Below, piece by piece: positions 18,097 through 26,347 of a stretch of DNA of 61,717 nucleotides (the first letter of the stretch is position 1; the number at the start of each line of letters is the position of its first letter). Under the pieces are notes generated by a model that did not search any database, was not told where the DNA came from, and was given only the letters and a program-made list of their open reading frames with translations. The DNA lies in NCBI GenBank assembly GCA_910580195.1, contig CAJTWA010000023.1, positions 1 through 61,717 on the forward strand. The letters are read 5' to 3'. Source of the stretch: an uncultured Lachnospiraceae bacterium. GTDB lineage: Bacteria; Bacillota; Clostridia; Lachnospirales; Lachnospiraceae. Made by a program: the position numbers and the translations under genes.

Positions 18097-18273
18097 ATGA
18101 AAAAAGCAAGTTCTTGGCCAACATTTTTTCTGGGGATTGGGTTCTTAATTATCATGCTGTCCCCGCAGGCAGAGAGCCCTGCATCAGCCATGCTGGGAGG
18201 ATGCCTTGTGGTAATCCTGTCAGCCATTGCAATGGTACGGAAGAAAAAAAGGGACCGTACCCATGAAAAATAA
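18097..18273 (+). CDS. Small two-helix membrane protein in PTS operon
   Basis: A small protein of 58 residues. A first hydrophobic segment at about 8-21 (TFFLGIGFLIIML) and a second at about 31-46 (MLGGCLVVILSAIAM) are followed by a basic tail KKKRDRTHEK. It begins 21 bases after IIA and ends 20 before the DUF3284 gene, tightly inside the operon, which supports it as real. The ribosome site is modest (AGGAAATCGGTG). I do not recognise the family. A role with the PTS permease is inference only. Confidence 0.7.
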   Translation: MKKASSWPTFFLGIGFLIIMLSPQAESPASAMLGGCLVVILSAIAMVRKKKRDRTHEK

Positions 18274-18293
18274 AGGAGGCGCAGCCAACTGCC

Positions 18294-18548
18294 ATGATTA
18301 CAGTAAAAGAAACGTTAGGCGTATCTGCGGAAGCATTTTTCCAGCAGATCCTGAAATCAGCAGCATATGATGTGGAACTGGCAACCAACAAAAAGGTAAC
18401 GGAACAGCAATTGTACAAAGGCTACCAGTATACCAAGAAAATGAAAGCAAAAATGGGCAATACCGGGGATGTGAAGGTAAAAATTACAGAACTGGACGCC
18501 TCGCGCTGTTATTCGCAGAATTTACTAGCGCATCTGGGAAAAATATGA
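18294..18548 (+). CDS. DUF3284-like protein, N-terminal part (split gene)
   Basis: A product of 84 residues matching the first half of DUF3284 proteins, which are about 140 residues and recur in cellobiose-type PTS operons. The start MITVKETLGVSAEAFFQQIL and the core VKVKITELDASRCY fit that family. Translation stops at TGA 18546-18548, four bases into the second half, which is in the -1 frame. The slippery heptamer G GGA AAA precedes the stop by three bases. Either the two halves are separate subunits, or frameshifting gives the full-length protein, or the read has an error. Confidence 0.75.
   Translation: MITVKETLGVSAEAFFQQILKSAAYDVELATNKKVTEQQLYKGYQYTKKMKAKMGNTGDVKVKITELDASRCYSQNLLAHLGKI
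18536..18542 (+). promoter_or_regulatory. Candidate -1 frameshift slippery site
   Basis: In the upstream reading frame the sequence reads G GGA AAA, a canonical X XXY YYZ heptamer. It is followed by ATA TGA. A -1 shift reads AAT ATG ATA TCA and enters the second DUF3284 segment with no gap. Confidence 0.45.
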
Positions 18549-18733
18549 TATCATACTCCATAGAGCCTTTGGGGGAAGAAAAAATTGCTGTTACCTATAC
18601 CGAAGATTTTGCTGGGAAATCAAAGTCCCAGAACTTAAATTATAAGGTGATCGGAGCCCTTTATAAAAGAGGGGCAAGGAAAAAAACAGCCCGCAAGCTG
18701 CATGACATCGAATCCTATCTCAAACAACAATAA
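18545..18733 (+). CDS. DUF3284-like protein, C-terminal part (split gene)
   Basis: A product of 62 residues matching the second half of DUF3284. SIEPLGEEKIAVTYTEDF is the usual beta hairpin, and RKKTARKLHDIESYLKQ is the terminal helix. Its ATG overlaps the stop of the first half as ATGA, so it could be made by re-initiation. Fused by -1 frameshift it completes a protein of about 147 residues, the family's normal size. Function of the family is unknown. Confidence 0.7.
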   Translation: MISYSIEPLGEEKIAVTYTEDFAGKSKSQNLNYKVIGALYKRGARKKTARKLHDIESYLKQQ

Positions 18734-18767
18734 CCAGCTGCCATGCAGTTAGATGATAGGAGGGACT

Positions 18768-19853
18768 ATGGAATTAGGAATTTCAATTTACCCCGGACAT
18801 TCGGACAAAGAAAAAGATGCAGCTTATTTGGAATTAGCTGCAAAATACGGCTGTAAGCATGTATTTACCTGCCTTCTGAGCGTAGAAGGGAACCGCGAGG
18901 AAATCATAAATAATTTCCGTGACGCCATTGCCTTAGCCCACAAATACGGCATGGAAGTCATTTTAGATACTGCACCCTCCGTATTCCAAGATTTAGGCGT
19001 CACCTACGACGACCTTTCCTTCTTTCAGGAATTGGGGGCGGACGGCATCCGTTTAGATGAATGTTTCGATTCCCATAAAGAGGCAATGATGACTTACAAC
19101 CCGCAGGGGCTTACCATAGAAATCAATGCGGGGTTCGGGGACAGGTATGTGGACAACATTATGTGCCACCATCCCAAAAAGGATAAGCTGTCTACCTGTT
19201 TTAATTTTTACCCCCAAAGATATACGGCAATCAGCTATGATTACTACCGGAAATGCTGTGAAAACATCAAGGCCGCTGGGCTGCCCATTTCCGTATTCAT
19301 CAACTCACAGGTTCCAGATTCCTTTGGGCCATGGCCGGTGAACGACGGCATGCCAACACTGGAAATGCACAGGGACCTTCCGGCAGACGTGGCTGCCCGC
19401 CACCTGTTTGCAGACGGCATGGTAGATACCGTCATTTTTGCAAACTGCTATGCTTCGGAGGAAGAATTCCGGCAAGTAACTGCCGCAGACCCCCAAGTGC
19501 TTTCCTTTAAGGTGGAAAAAGAAGCGGAACTGTGGGAAACAGAACAGAAGATTCTGTTCGAAGCCAGCCACTTTGTCCGGGGGGACATGAGCGAATATAT
19601 GGCACGGAGCACCCAGCCTAGGGTTATTTATGCTTCTGGCAGCATCCCGCCAAAGAACACAAGGGACATGGTTCCCGGGGACGTTGTAATTTTAAATGAC
19701 AGCTATGCCCGCTATAAAGGGGAGCTCCACATTATTTTGAAGGAAATGCCCAACGACGGCCGGAAGAACGTTATCGGGCACATACCTGAAAATGAAAGAA
19801 TTCTTATGAAATATCTGCAGCCATGGCGGACATTCCGCTTTATCAATGGTTAA
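18768..19853 (+). CDS. mupG: MupG-like 6-phospho-glycosidase (DUF871, GH170)
   Basis: An enzyme of 361 residues, of DUF871 length. An N-terminal TIM barrel opens with ELGISIYPGHSDKEKD, and a C-terminal beta domain contains GDVVILNDSYARYKGE. Characterised relatives (MupG) hydrolyse MurNAc-6-phosphate-GlcNAc in the cytoplasm after PTS import. Other DUF871 genes sit in cellobiose-type operons with uncertain substrate. AGGAGG precedes the ATG at 18768. The in-frame ATG at 18753 lies before that site and is less likely. The final codons and stop lie in the first copy of a 51-bp tandem duplication. Confidence 0.88.
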   Translation: MELGISIYPGHSDKEKDAAYLELAAKYGCKHVFTCLLSVEGNREEIINNFRDAIALAHKYGMEVILDTAPSVFQDLGVTYDDLSFFQELGADGIRLDECFDSHKEAMMTYNPQGLTIEINAGFGDRYVDNIMCHHPKKDKLSTCFNFYPQRYTAISYDYYRKCCENIKAAGLPISVFINSQVPDSFGPWPVNDGMPTLEMHRDLPADVAARHLFADGMVDTVIFANCYASEEEFRQVTAADPQVLSFKVEKEAELWETEQKILFEASHFVRGDMSEYMARSTQPRVIYASGSIPPKNTRDMVPGDVVILNDSYARYKGELHIILKEMPNDGRKNVIGHIPENERILMKYLQPWRTFRFING

Positions 19854-19912
19854 ATGCTGCGATATCTGCAGCCATGGCGGACATTTTATTTTATTAATGG
19901 TTAAATACTGCG
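19811..19912. repeat. 51-bp tandem duplication over the mupG stop
   Basis: Copy 1 is 19811-19861 and copy 2 is 19862-19912. Both begin ATATCTGCAGCCATGGCGGA and end in a TGCG-type tail. The unit is exactly 17 codons. Copy 1 contains the real stop TAA and copy 2 repeats it. The only differences are a handful of substitutions in the centre. Confidence 0.9.
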
Positions 19913-19927
19913 AAGGAGATGAGAAAT

Positions 19928-20593
19928 TTGGCTACTCCGCTCTATTTGGAAATAAAGCAATGGCTAATGAAAGAAATAGAAAACACACCTATCAATTCAC
20001 CGATTCCGTCCGAACGGGAATTGTCAAAAATGTTCCATGCAAGCAGGATGACAGTCCGGAACGCGGTGAATGAACTGGTAGCGGAGGGCTTTCTCTATCG
20101 CAATAAAAATAAGGGGACTTTTGTGGCGGACAGAAGCCTCCTGAAAAAAAACACTGCCCAAGAAACCTTAAAAAGCGGGCATGGGAAGGAATATACCCTG
20201 ATTTACTTTAATATCCGGGCAATCCCGGAAATCGCCCCATCCCTGAACATGCTGCCCCACGAAAGAATCCTGCGGGTGGTGCGCGTCCTATTGGAACAGG
20301 AAACGCCCATAGCGGTAGAAGAAATTTATTTCCCATTTGAAAATGTCCAGTCTGTCGTCATGAAGGATTTAGACGATATGCTGGATATGGAACAGTATAC
20401 AAAAGACGGGGTAATGACGCAGAAATTTTTCCCTATGCTCATACCGGAGAAATACTCCAACCAGCTTAACGTTAAAATGGGCACGCCCATCATTATGGTA
20501 GAAACTACCATCCGTGACAAAGAGGGCACGCCCATGATATTAATTAAAGCATACAATAACCCAATTGCAAAGCCAATTGAGATTATTTCCTAG
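19928..20593 (+). CDS. GntR-family regulator with UTRA domain (HutC type)
   Basis: A regulator of 221 residues from TTG 19928. The winged helix-turn-helix at about 5-70 contains PSERELSKMFHASRMTVRNAV. A UTRA effector domain (about 85-220) contains the usual RVLLEQETPIAVEEIYFP segment. AAGGAG lies nine bases before this TTG. The ATG at 19919 abuts the ribosome site, so it is less likely. It closes the PTS operon. Three TGGT..ATAC palindromes in the GH4-IIB region are the expected targets. The ligand is probably a phosphorylated sugar. Confidence 0.92.
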   Translation: MATPLYLEIKQWLMKEIENTPINSPIPSERELSKMFHASRMTVRNAVNELVAEGFLYRNKNKGTFVADRSLLKKNTAQETLKSGHGKEYTLIYFNIRAIPEIAPSLNMLPHERILRVVRVLLEQETPIAVEEIYFPFENVQSVVMKDLDDMLDMEQYTKDGVMTQKFFPMLIPEKYSNQLNVKMGTPIIMVETTIRDKEGTPMILIKAYNNPIAKPIEIIS

Positions 20594-20636
20594 CTAACAA
20601 GATGAACCGTTCCGGAAACATCCAAATATATTGCAG

Positions 20637-20712
20637 CCTGAAAAGACACGCAAAAGAGCCTTAGCCCCTTGTACCCTGAAAAGGCACACAGAAGAGCCTT
20701 AGCCCCTTGCAC
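20637..20712. repeat. 38-bp tandem direct repeat
   Basis: Copies 20637-20674 and 20675-20712 share CCTGAAAAG and AGAGCCTTAGCCCCTTG with about five differences. They lie between the convergent GntR and TelA genes, where no gene is seen. No transposase or terminal repeat is attached. Confidence 0.85.
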
Positions 20713-20756
20713 CCGCCAATATGTTTTCCTAACACGCTGGGCCTGCAAATATTTTC

Positions 20757-21899
20757 TTAATTCCCTTGTATCTGCAAAAGCTTTTTCTTCAATTCCCCTT
20801 CCAAGCGGTTCATTTCCTGCTCCGCCTCCCTACGTTTTTCCTTGCCTTCTTTTTGGATGCGCATAACCTCATCCAAGGTAGAGATCAGGGATTCATTCGT
20901 TATCCGCAGGGTTTCCATATCCACAATCCCACGCTCCGATTCCCTAGCCGTTTCCACTGTGGCAACCTTCAGCCGGTCTGCATTCTTTTTCAGCAGTTCA
21001 TTCGTTAAATCCGTCACTTCCCGCTGTGCCTGCGCTGCCTGTGCGGAATGTTCCACCCCCATGGCAAGGACCATCTGGCTTTTCCATAATGGGATGGTAT
21101 TTACGATGGTGGATTGGATTTTTTCTACCATCATGGTGTCGTTGTTCTGCACCAGACGGATTTGCGGCGCAGTCTGGATCGAAATCATCCGGGTCAGTTC
21201 CAAATCATGGATTTTCTTTTCAAACCTGTTGCAGAGGGCATCCAGATCCTTGGCATCTTGGGCGTCCTCCGGCAAGCCGGAACGGTTCGCCTTGCCCATC
21301 AATTCCTGAAGCTCCGTCCTGCGCACTTCCTCTAACTTTTTCTTCCCTGCCAGAATGTACATGGAAAGTTCCTTAAAGTAAATTTTATTCTGCTCATACA
21401 TTTTATCCAAAATGGCAGCATCCTTCATAAGCTGCACTTGGTGCCCCTCTAAAATCTTGCAGATCCTGTTGACATTTACTTCCGCTTTCTCATATTTTGC
21501 TTTCAGGGCAGTGATTTTATTGGAGGATTTTTTGAAAATCCCAAGAAACCCGCGCTCTTCTTCTGCGTCAAACCCTTTTAATTCCGTCACGACCCCTGTC
21601 AGCAGTTCCCCTATCTCCCCAAGGTCTTTCGTCTGGACATTTTCCAGCGCCTTTTCTGAAAAATCCGCCATTTTTTTCTGGGTCCCAGCCCCGTACTGCA
21701 GCACAATGTTGGAATTGTGCAAATCAATCTGGCTGGTAAATTGGTCCACCATGCGCTGTTCTTCTTCCGTAAGCAGGCTGTCGTCCCAAGCTGGCTCTGC
21801 CGGCTCTTCTTTTACCGTTGGCACTGCCGCTTCTTCTTTGGCTGGGAAAGGGTCCAACGTCAATACTGGTGCATCTGAAAATTCTAATCCTTCACTCAT
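20757..21899 (-). CDS. telA: TelA/KlaA-family toxic anion resistance protein
   Basis: A cytoplasmic protein of 380 residues, of usual TelA length. The first 50 residues are acidic and disordered, and the rest is helical and coiled-coil-rich. The family is named for tellurite resistance, and members also affect tolerance of wall-active agents. GGAGGAGAAAG precedes the ATG. It follows the XpaC-like gene on the same strand, a pairing common in Firmicutes, which suggests a shared envelope-stress role. No metal or catalytic motif is known for the family. Confidence 0.9.
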   Translation of the reverse strand: MSEGLEFSDAPVLTLDPFPAKEEAAVPTVKEEPAEPAWDDSLLTEEEQRMVDQFTSQIDLHNSNIVLQYGAGTQKKMADFSEKALENVQTKDLGEIGELLTGVVTELKGFDAEEERGFLGIFKKSSNKITALKAKYEKAEVNVNRICKILEGHQVQLMKDAAILDKMYEQNKIYFKELSMYILAGKKKLEEVRRTELQELMGKANRSGLPEDAQDAKDLDALCNRFEKKIHDLELTRMISIQTAPQIRLVQNNDTMMVEKIQSTIVNTIPLWKSQMVLAMGVEHSAQAAQAQREVTDLTNELLKKNADRLKVATVETARESERGIVDMETLRITNESLISTLDEVMRIQKEGKEKRREAEQEMNRLEGELKKKLLQIQGN

Positions 21900-22006
21900 C
21901 TTTCTCCTCCATTTTATCCAAAATACCCATTACATTGCATAACCGTACAGATAATCTTATTTTTGCTATCTGTTCCAGCGTTCCCTGTAATGAAGCACAC
22001 TACTGT

Positions 22007-23365
22007 TTATTTCTTAAAATCGTCTTTTGTAAGGCCTTCCTGCGCCAGCATGGTATGCAGCACAGAAATATCCGAGGAAACGTCCCACGCCACGTCCTCA
22101 AACAAGCTGTCCAGCAATTTTTCAAACGCAACATTCAGGGTGTCTAGGGTCTTTTCAATTTCCTCCTTGGAATTCCTGATGTTTTCCCCCTGGATTGGCT
22201 GGCTTCCTAACTGCTGGTATGCGTCCAGCAGCTTCACAGTGGTGGGCAGGTAATATTCCATCAGTTTTTCAATATCCTCCAAGGAATCAGGGTCTTCCTC
22301 TACCCTGTCAAATATCTTCTGTACCAGCATTTCCATATGGGAAATTTTCTGGGAAATTTCTTGTTCCGGGATTGCTGCATTACAGGCTTGGATCCTATTG
22401 AGGTATTTTGTCCCTTCTTCCATAACCTTTTGGACTTCTGGGTTCCTGCTGCCATTTTCCGGCCTTTGCTGGGATTCCTGCCGCTTTTTTTGCTCCATTT
22501 CTATCTGCCTTTGCTGCTCCCGCTGCTGATTTATGGCCTGATATTCCTGATAAGTATCATGGCTGACAATCAGGCAGGTATTCTCTTGGTCCAAATGCCC
22601 CTGCCGGAACCACCCCTTTTCAATCATTTTCCGCACGTCTTTTAAGACATATTGGAAGGGTTTCCCGCTTTTGTCCGCCAATTCCTTAATATTGCAGTAG
22701 GTGCGGCCATGGAGCCCTGCAATATAGCCCCGGTAACGCTTCAAAGACGACAGCATGCTGCTGCCTTTCCACGCCATGAAACCGCTCCCAATGAGAAGGG
22801 GGCACAGGATGGAAAGGGCAATTTTTATGCCGATATTGAAATGCCCAAGCAACAGCCCTACCAGCCCAAGGGTAATAACAGCGGCCCCAAACCCAATGCT
22901 GAAGGTATAGCCGCAAGCTGCAAGGGCAGTCCCCCCTACCTTGACAGAGGTATTCTTCTTAAAAAGCTCTGGCTTTCGGGCTTCCTTCACTGGGCTTATG
23001 CCGCCGGGCTGGCTTTTCTGGCATGTCCCTTCCTGCCCGTCCTGCTGGCCCCATTCTGGGAAAGGCTGGGAAAACGGCTTGTTTCCCTGTCCCTGAAAGG
23101 GCTGGGAAGAATATTCCCGGTTTCCATCCCCTTGGAAGAAGCCGGAGGGTTGCTTGCCTTTCTGTCCTTGGAAGGGCTGGGTAAACGCTTGGTTCATGGT
23201 TTCCCCCGCTGTTTTTAAGCCTTCCTGTATGCTGTTTACTGCCTCATTTATGGAATCTGTGATTGTCCGGTTCAACTGGCGGAAATCTTGGGCATTGACA
23301 GCATCTTCCACAATGCTGCGGATATCCTTCCCAAATTTCTCCCACTCGTTATTCATTATAATCAT
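22007..23365 (-). CDS. XpaC-like membrane protein
   Basis: A protein of 452 residues. About 1-60 is a helical cytoplasmic segment and about 65-125 is a low-complexity Gln/Gly/Pro linker. Two close membrane helices lie at about 150-195. The rest is a helical C-terminal domain, including an HTH-like patch (NIKELADKSGKPFQYVLKDV) and the XpaC-type tail MEYYLPTTVKLLDAYQ. XpaC was linked to hydrolysis of the indicator X-phos, but its true function is unknown. AAAGGA precedes the ATG at 23365. An alternative ATG is at 23356. It is co-directional with telA. Confidence 0.85.
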   Translation of the reverse strand: MIIMNNEWEKFGKDIRSIVEDAVNAQDFRQLNRTITDSINEAVNSIQEGLKTAGETMNQAFTQPFQGQKGKQPSGFFQGDGNREYSSQPFQGQGNKPFSQPFPEWGQQDGQEGTCQKSQPGGISPVKEARKPELFKKNTSVKVGGTALAACGYTFSIGFGAAVITLGLVGLLLGHFNIGIKIALSILCPLLIGSGFMAWKGSSMLSSLKRYRGYIAGLHGRTYCNIKELADKSGKPFQYVLKDVRKMIEKGWFRQGHLDQENTCLIVSHDTYQEYQAINQQREQQRQIEMEQKKRQESQQRPENGSRNPEVQKVMEEGTKYLNRIQACNAAIPEQEISQKISHMEMLVQKIFDRVEEDPDSLEDIEKLMEYYLPTTVKLLDAYQQLGSQPIQGENIRNSKEEIEKTLDTLNVAFEKLLDSLFEDVAWDVSSDISVLHTMLAQEGLTKDDFKK

Positions 23366-23737
23366 TCATTCCTTTCCTTTTTCTTAGGTACAAATAGCAA
23401 ATTTTATCATGGAATAAAAAGGCTTAACTGATTCCTCTTGCCCACTTATCATTATGTACCATCATCCTTTGAAAATCAACACTTTAATTGCTATTGTATT
23501 ATTTTTTACAAGATGGTAAAATATTTCTGTTTCAACATGGAACAAAAACAACGGAAGCAATCTATCATGGAAATCTGCTGCAAATGGCTGATGGAAAAAT
23601 TTATACCTGCAAACATACTTATTTGCCAAATGTTTTTCCGTTTCTCTTAAAAATGCGGGAACCTGCTGGCAAACCGCCTGGCCCACAGGTATCTATTTTC
23701 AGGCCAACCAAGCAATTTCCGAAAGTGAGGGAAAAGA

Positions 23738-25438
23738 ATGAAAACACACCACGATTTAAGGGAACTTTTAAACCGCATCGACCACAGGGGCTATCCGGCC
23801 TATAAAGATACAAGGGGCAGCTACCAATTTGACAAATATGTATTGTCCATCGACCATGTGCAGGGGGACCCATTCGCCGCACCGTCTAAGGTAAGCGTCC
23901 ATGTACCCGGCAAAACGGCAGGGTTCCCAGCAGATTTGTTTGAGGTAAGCCACAAGCGGATCGCCCTGCAGGACTACTTAATCCGCAAATTTTCCAAAGA
24001 GGTGGAAAGCTGCACCTTCAAGGCCAAAGGCTCCGGCAAAAGCGGCCTAATGTCTGTCAGCAGGTGCGGGCAGGAAATCCTAGAGCGGACTGCCTGTGAA
24101 ATCCAAACAGACGGGAAAGTGGTTGTCCGCATGGAAATCGGGTTCCCGGCCAACGGCAGGACAATCAACAGCCGGGAATTAATCAAAATCCTTTTTGAAT
24201 TCCTTCCGGGCTGCGTGAAGAAATCCCTGCTCTATGCATCCCTTGACAGCAAATCTGTCCAGAAAAACGCAGAGCTTGCGGAAGACCAGTACTTTATCCG
24301 CCAAGAGCTCCCAAAACTTGGGTTAGCTGCCTTTGTGGCAAACGGTTCCATCCTCCCAAGGGAATCCGGCGTATCCGACCGCCCCATGCGCCAAGCTGTG
24401 GCCTTCCAGTCGCCGAAATCCATGGAAGTTACCCTGCAGCTGCCGAACCATGGCCCCATTACAGGGATGGGCGTCAAACAGGGCATTACCTTAGTGGTAG
24501 GGGGCGGCTACCACGGCAAATCCACCCTTTTAAAAGCGCTGGAGCTTGGGGTTTATAACCATATTTCCGGGGACGGCAGGGAATATGTCATTACAGACGA
24601 TACTGCCATGAAAATCCGGGCAGAGGATGGGAGGAGCATTAAGCAGGTAGACATTTCCATGTTCATCAATAACCTGCCGAATAAAAAAGATACCCGGAAA
24701 TTCTGCACGGAAGACGCCAGCGGGAGCACTTCCCAAGCTGCCAATGTGGTAGAAGCCATGGAGGCTGGCACAAAAACCATGCTGATTGACGAAGATACCA
24801 GCGCAACCAACTTCATGATACGGGACGAATTGATGCAGCGGGTAGTAAACCGTGATTCTGAACCAATTACCCCGTTTATTGACCGGGTGCAGGAGCTCTT
24901 TGCCCAATACGGCATTTCTACCATACTAGTTGCAGGGAGCTCAGGGTCTTATTTCCACAAAGCGGACTGTATCATCCAGATGGATCATTACCTGCCCAAA
25001 GACATTACGGAATTTGCGAAAAAAGAAGCGGATGCATTTCCCATACCCAATGAGCCTGCACCAAAAAGCCATGCGCCTTCCTTGGACCGGATTGTCAAGG
25101 CAGACCAAGGTTTCCGGAAAAATGACAGGATTAAAATGAAAACACAAGGGAAAGATTCTGTGCTGATTAACAGGGATACCATAGATTTGCGGTATGTGGA
25201 GCAGTTAGCAGATACGGAACAGCTGGTTTCCTTGGGGCATTTGGTAAAATATGCGCAGCTGCGTGTATTTGATGGGAAACGGACGCTTTCGGAGGCTGTG
25301 GAGGAGCTTTGCAGGGTGCTTGGGAAAGATGGCCTTGCAGGCGTCTGCGAAGGGAGCTATGTGCCGGGAGGGCTTGCTATGGTAAGGAAGCAGGAGATTT
25401 ATGCGTGCCTGAACAGATACCGGGCATTACGGCTGTAA
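23738..25438 (+). CDS. Predicted ABC-class ATPase, COG3044 family
   Basis: An ATPase of 566 residues. The N-terminal domain (about 1-240) is family-specific. Walker A is VVGGGYHGKST at about 252, Walker B with the catalytic acid is TMLIDEDTSATNFM, and a later segment STILVAGSSGSYFHKAD follows. There are no membrane helices, so it is not a transporter subunit and is more like a soluble RecF/Rad50-type ATPase. GAGGG precedes the ATG. It is divergent from xpaC-telA across 372 bases (23366-23737) in which I see only weak promoter-like hexamers. The family's function is unknown. Confidence 0.85.
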   Translation: MKTHHDLRELLNRIDHRGYPAYKDTRGSYQFDKYVLSIDHVQGDPFAAPSKVSVHVPGKTAGFPADLFEVSHKRIALQDYLIRKFSKEVESCTFKAKGSGKSGLMSVSRCGQEILERTACEIQTDGKVVVRMEIGFPANGRTINSRELIKILFEFLPGCVKKSLLYASLDSKSVQKNAELAEDQYFIRQELPKLGLAAFVANGSILPRESGVSDRPMRQAVAFQSPKSMEVTLQLPNHGPITGMGVKQGITLVVGGGYHGKSTLLKALELGVYNHISGDGREYVITDDTAMKIRAEDGRSIKQVDISMFINNLPNKKDTRKFCTEDASGSTSQAANVVEAMEAGTKTMLIDEDTSATNFMIRDELMQRVVNRDSEPITPFIDRVQELFAQYGISTILVAGSSGSYFHKADCIIQMDHYLPKDITEFAKKEADAFPIPNEPAPKSHAPSLDRIVKADQGFRKNDRIKMKTQGKDSVLINRDTIDLRYVEQLADTEQLVSLGHLVKYAQLRVFDGKRTLSEAVEELCRVLGKDGLAGVCEGSYVPGGLAMVRKQEIYACLNRYRALRL

Positions 25439-25550
25439 GGGAAAATTTTATTAATTTAGCCAAAGGCGGCATATTGCAAAAAGTTTTTGCATATGCTATA
25501 ATGCCAATAGGCAAAAAAGAGATAAAAAGTCCATGTGGGCGAAAGAAATG

Positions 25551-25586
25551 AATCCCCAAACTGTATTGCAGTACAGTCTGGGGATT
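25551..25586. terminator. Bidirectional terminator hairpin
   Basis: AATCCCCAAACTGTA (25551-25565) pairs with TACAGTCTGGGGATT (25572-25586), with one mismatch, and a T/C-rich run follows on the plus strand. It lies between the COG3044 gene and the convergent micropeptide gene. Confidence 0.75.
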
Positions 25587-25622
25587 CTTCTTTTCTTTTA
25601 TAGTGGCAAAGCACCCACTAGG

Positions 25623-25721
25623 CTAGTTGTTGCTTTTGTCATCACCGTCTAACCATTTGATGATGTAGTGGCAAGCTACACCTCCCAGAACAGTAACGAA
25701 AAAAGAGATAAAAAATTCCAT
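25623..25721 (-). CDS. 32-residue single-helix membrane peptide, toxin-like
   Basis: A peptide of 32 residues. The hydrophobic MEFFISFFVTVLGGVACHYI is followed by the polar tail IKWLDGDDKSNN. AGGAGG lies eight bases before the ATG, stronger than most starts in the window, and a TATAAT (25767-25772 on the complement) lies further upstream. One membrane helix with a charged tail after a KWLD motif resembles small hydrophobic peptides, including type I toxins, in Firmicutes. I see no obvious antisense RNA promoter, so the toxin label is inference. Confidence 0.65.
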   Translation of the reverse strand: MEFFISFFVTVLGGVACHYIIKWLDGDDKSNN

Positions 25722-25766
25722 GCAAGCACCTCCTCCCTGTTGCGGGTATTGGTGAGCAACACAAAA

Positions 25767-25772
25767 ATTATA
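25767..25772 (-). promoter_or_regulatory. -10 element of the micropeptide promoter
   Basis: The complement reads TATAAT, 46 bases before the peptide ATG. No good -35 lies 17 bases further upstream. Confidence 0.5.
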
Positions 25773-25792
25773 ACATATTATTTGATGTACTT

Positions 25793-26320
25793 CTACTGAA
25801 TTTTATCCCTATTTTTATCTGATTTTTTATACAGGCTAATGGCGCTTATGACGTCAGTAACAAAAATAAAATGCAGTACAATATATATTACCGCAGATTT
25901 TTTTGGAAGACAGCCTTTCCTTGCCATCCGTACAGATGCGCTTATCCCATACATGGACGAAGCCAGCATAAGGAAGAATTCCACCGCTGCCAGAACCACA
26001 AGGAAGATTGGCGAAAGGAAAAGGAAAGCTGGCACAACCATGGAAAGCAGGAGCAGCGCCCCTAAGGCAAATCCTATGGCGTAAAAGGGGATATGGACTA
26101 GCTTTATCAGCATACCATAAAACGATAACTGCTGGTCTGTGCCATGGAAGGAAAATGCGTTCCAGATATTCAGGCCATATACAAAGAGTGTGGCAATTGT
26201 ATAGGCTATCAGGAAATTTATATGGGCTTCTCCTGTTTTATCTGGGAGAAATAAAAATATAGAAAATACATATGGCCAAACCATAAGGATAACCGGCAGG
26301 ATTTTTTCTGATTTTTTCAA
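25793..26320 (-). CDS. Unrecognised four-helix membrane protein
   Basis: A protein of 175 residues with hydrophobic segments near 8-25, 35-53, 68-95, 98-122 and 140-162, and no signal peptide cleavage site. It starts at TTG with GGAGG eight bases upstream. It lies 27 bases after the XRE-TPR regulator on the same strand, so it is probably co-transcribed and may be its target or sensor. I do not recognise the family with confidence. Confidence 0.7.
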   Translation of the reverse strand: MKKSEKILPVILMVWPYVFSIFLFLPDKTGEAHINFLIAYTIATLFVYGLNIWNAFSFHGTDQQLSFYGMLIKLVHIPFYAIGFALGALLLLSMVVPAFLFLSPIFLVVLAAVEFFLMLASSMYGISASVRMARKGCLPKKSAVIYIVLHFIFVTDVISAISLYKKSDKNRDKIQ

Positions 26321-26347
26321 AAGGGAACCTCCTCTGCATCGTTGATC

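Noticed and set aside
20637..20712. CRISPR array
   Set aside because: Only two units, directly abutting with no spacer, and no cas genes in the window.
23488..23805. A 105-codon plus-strand frame in the xpaC to COG3044 gap
   Set aside because: It overlaps the start of the COG3044 gene in another frame. No ribosome site or domain is visible.
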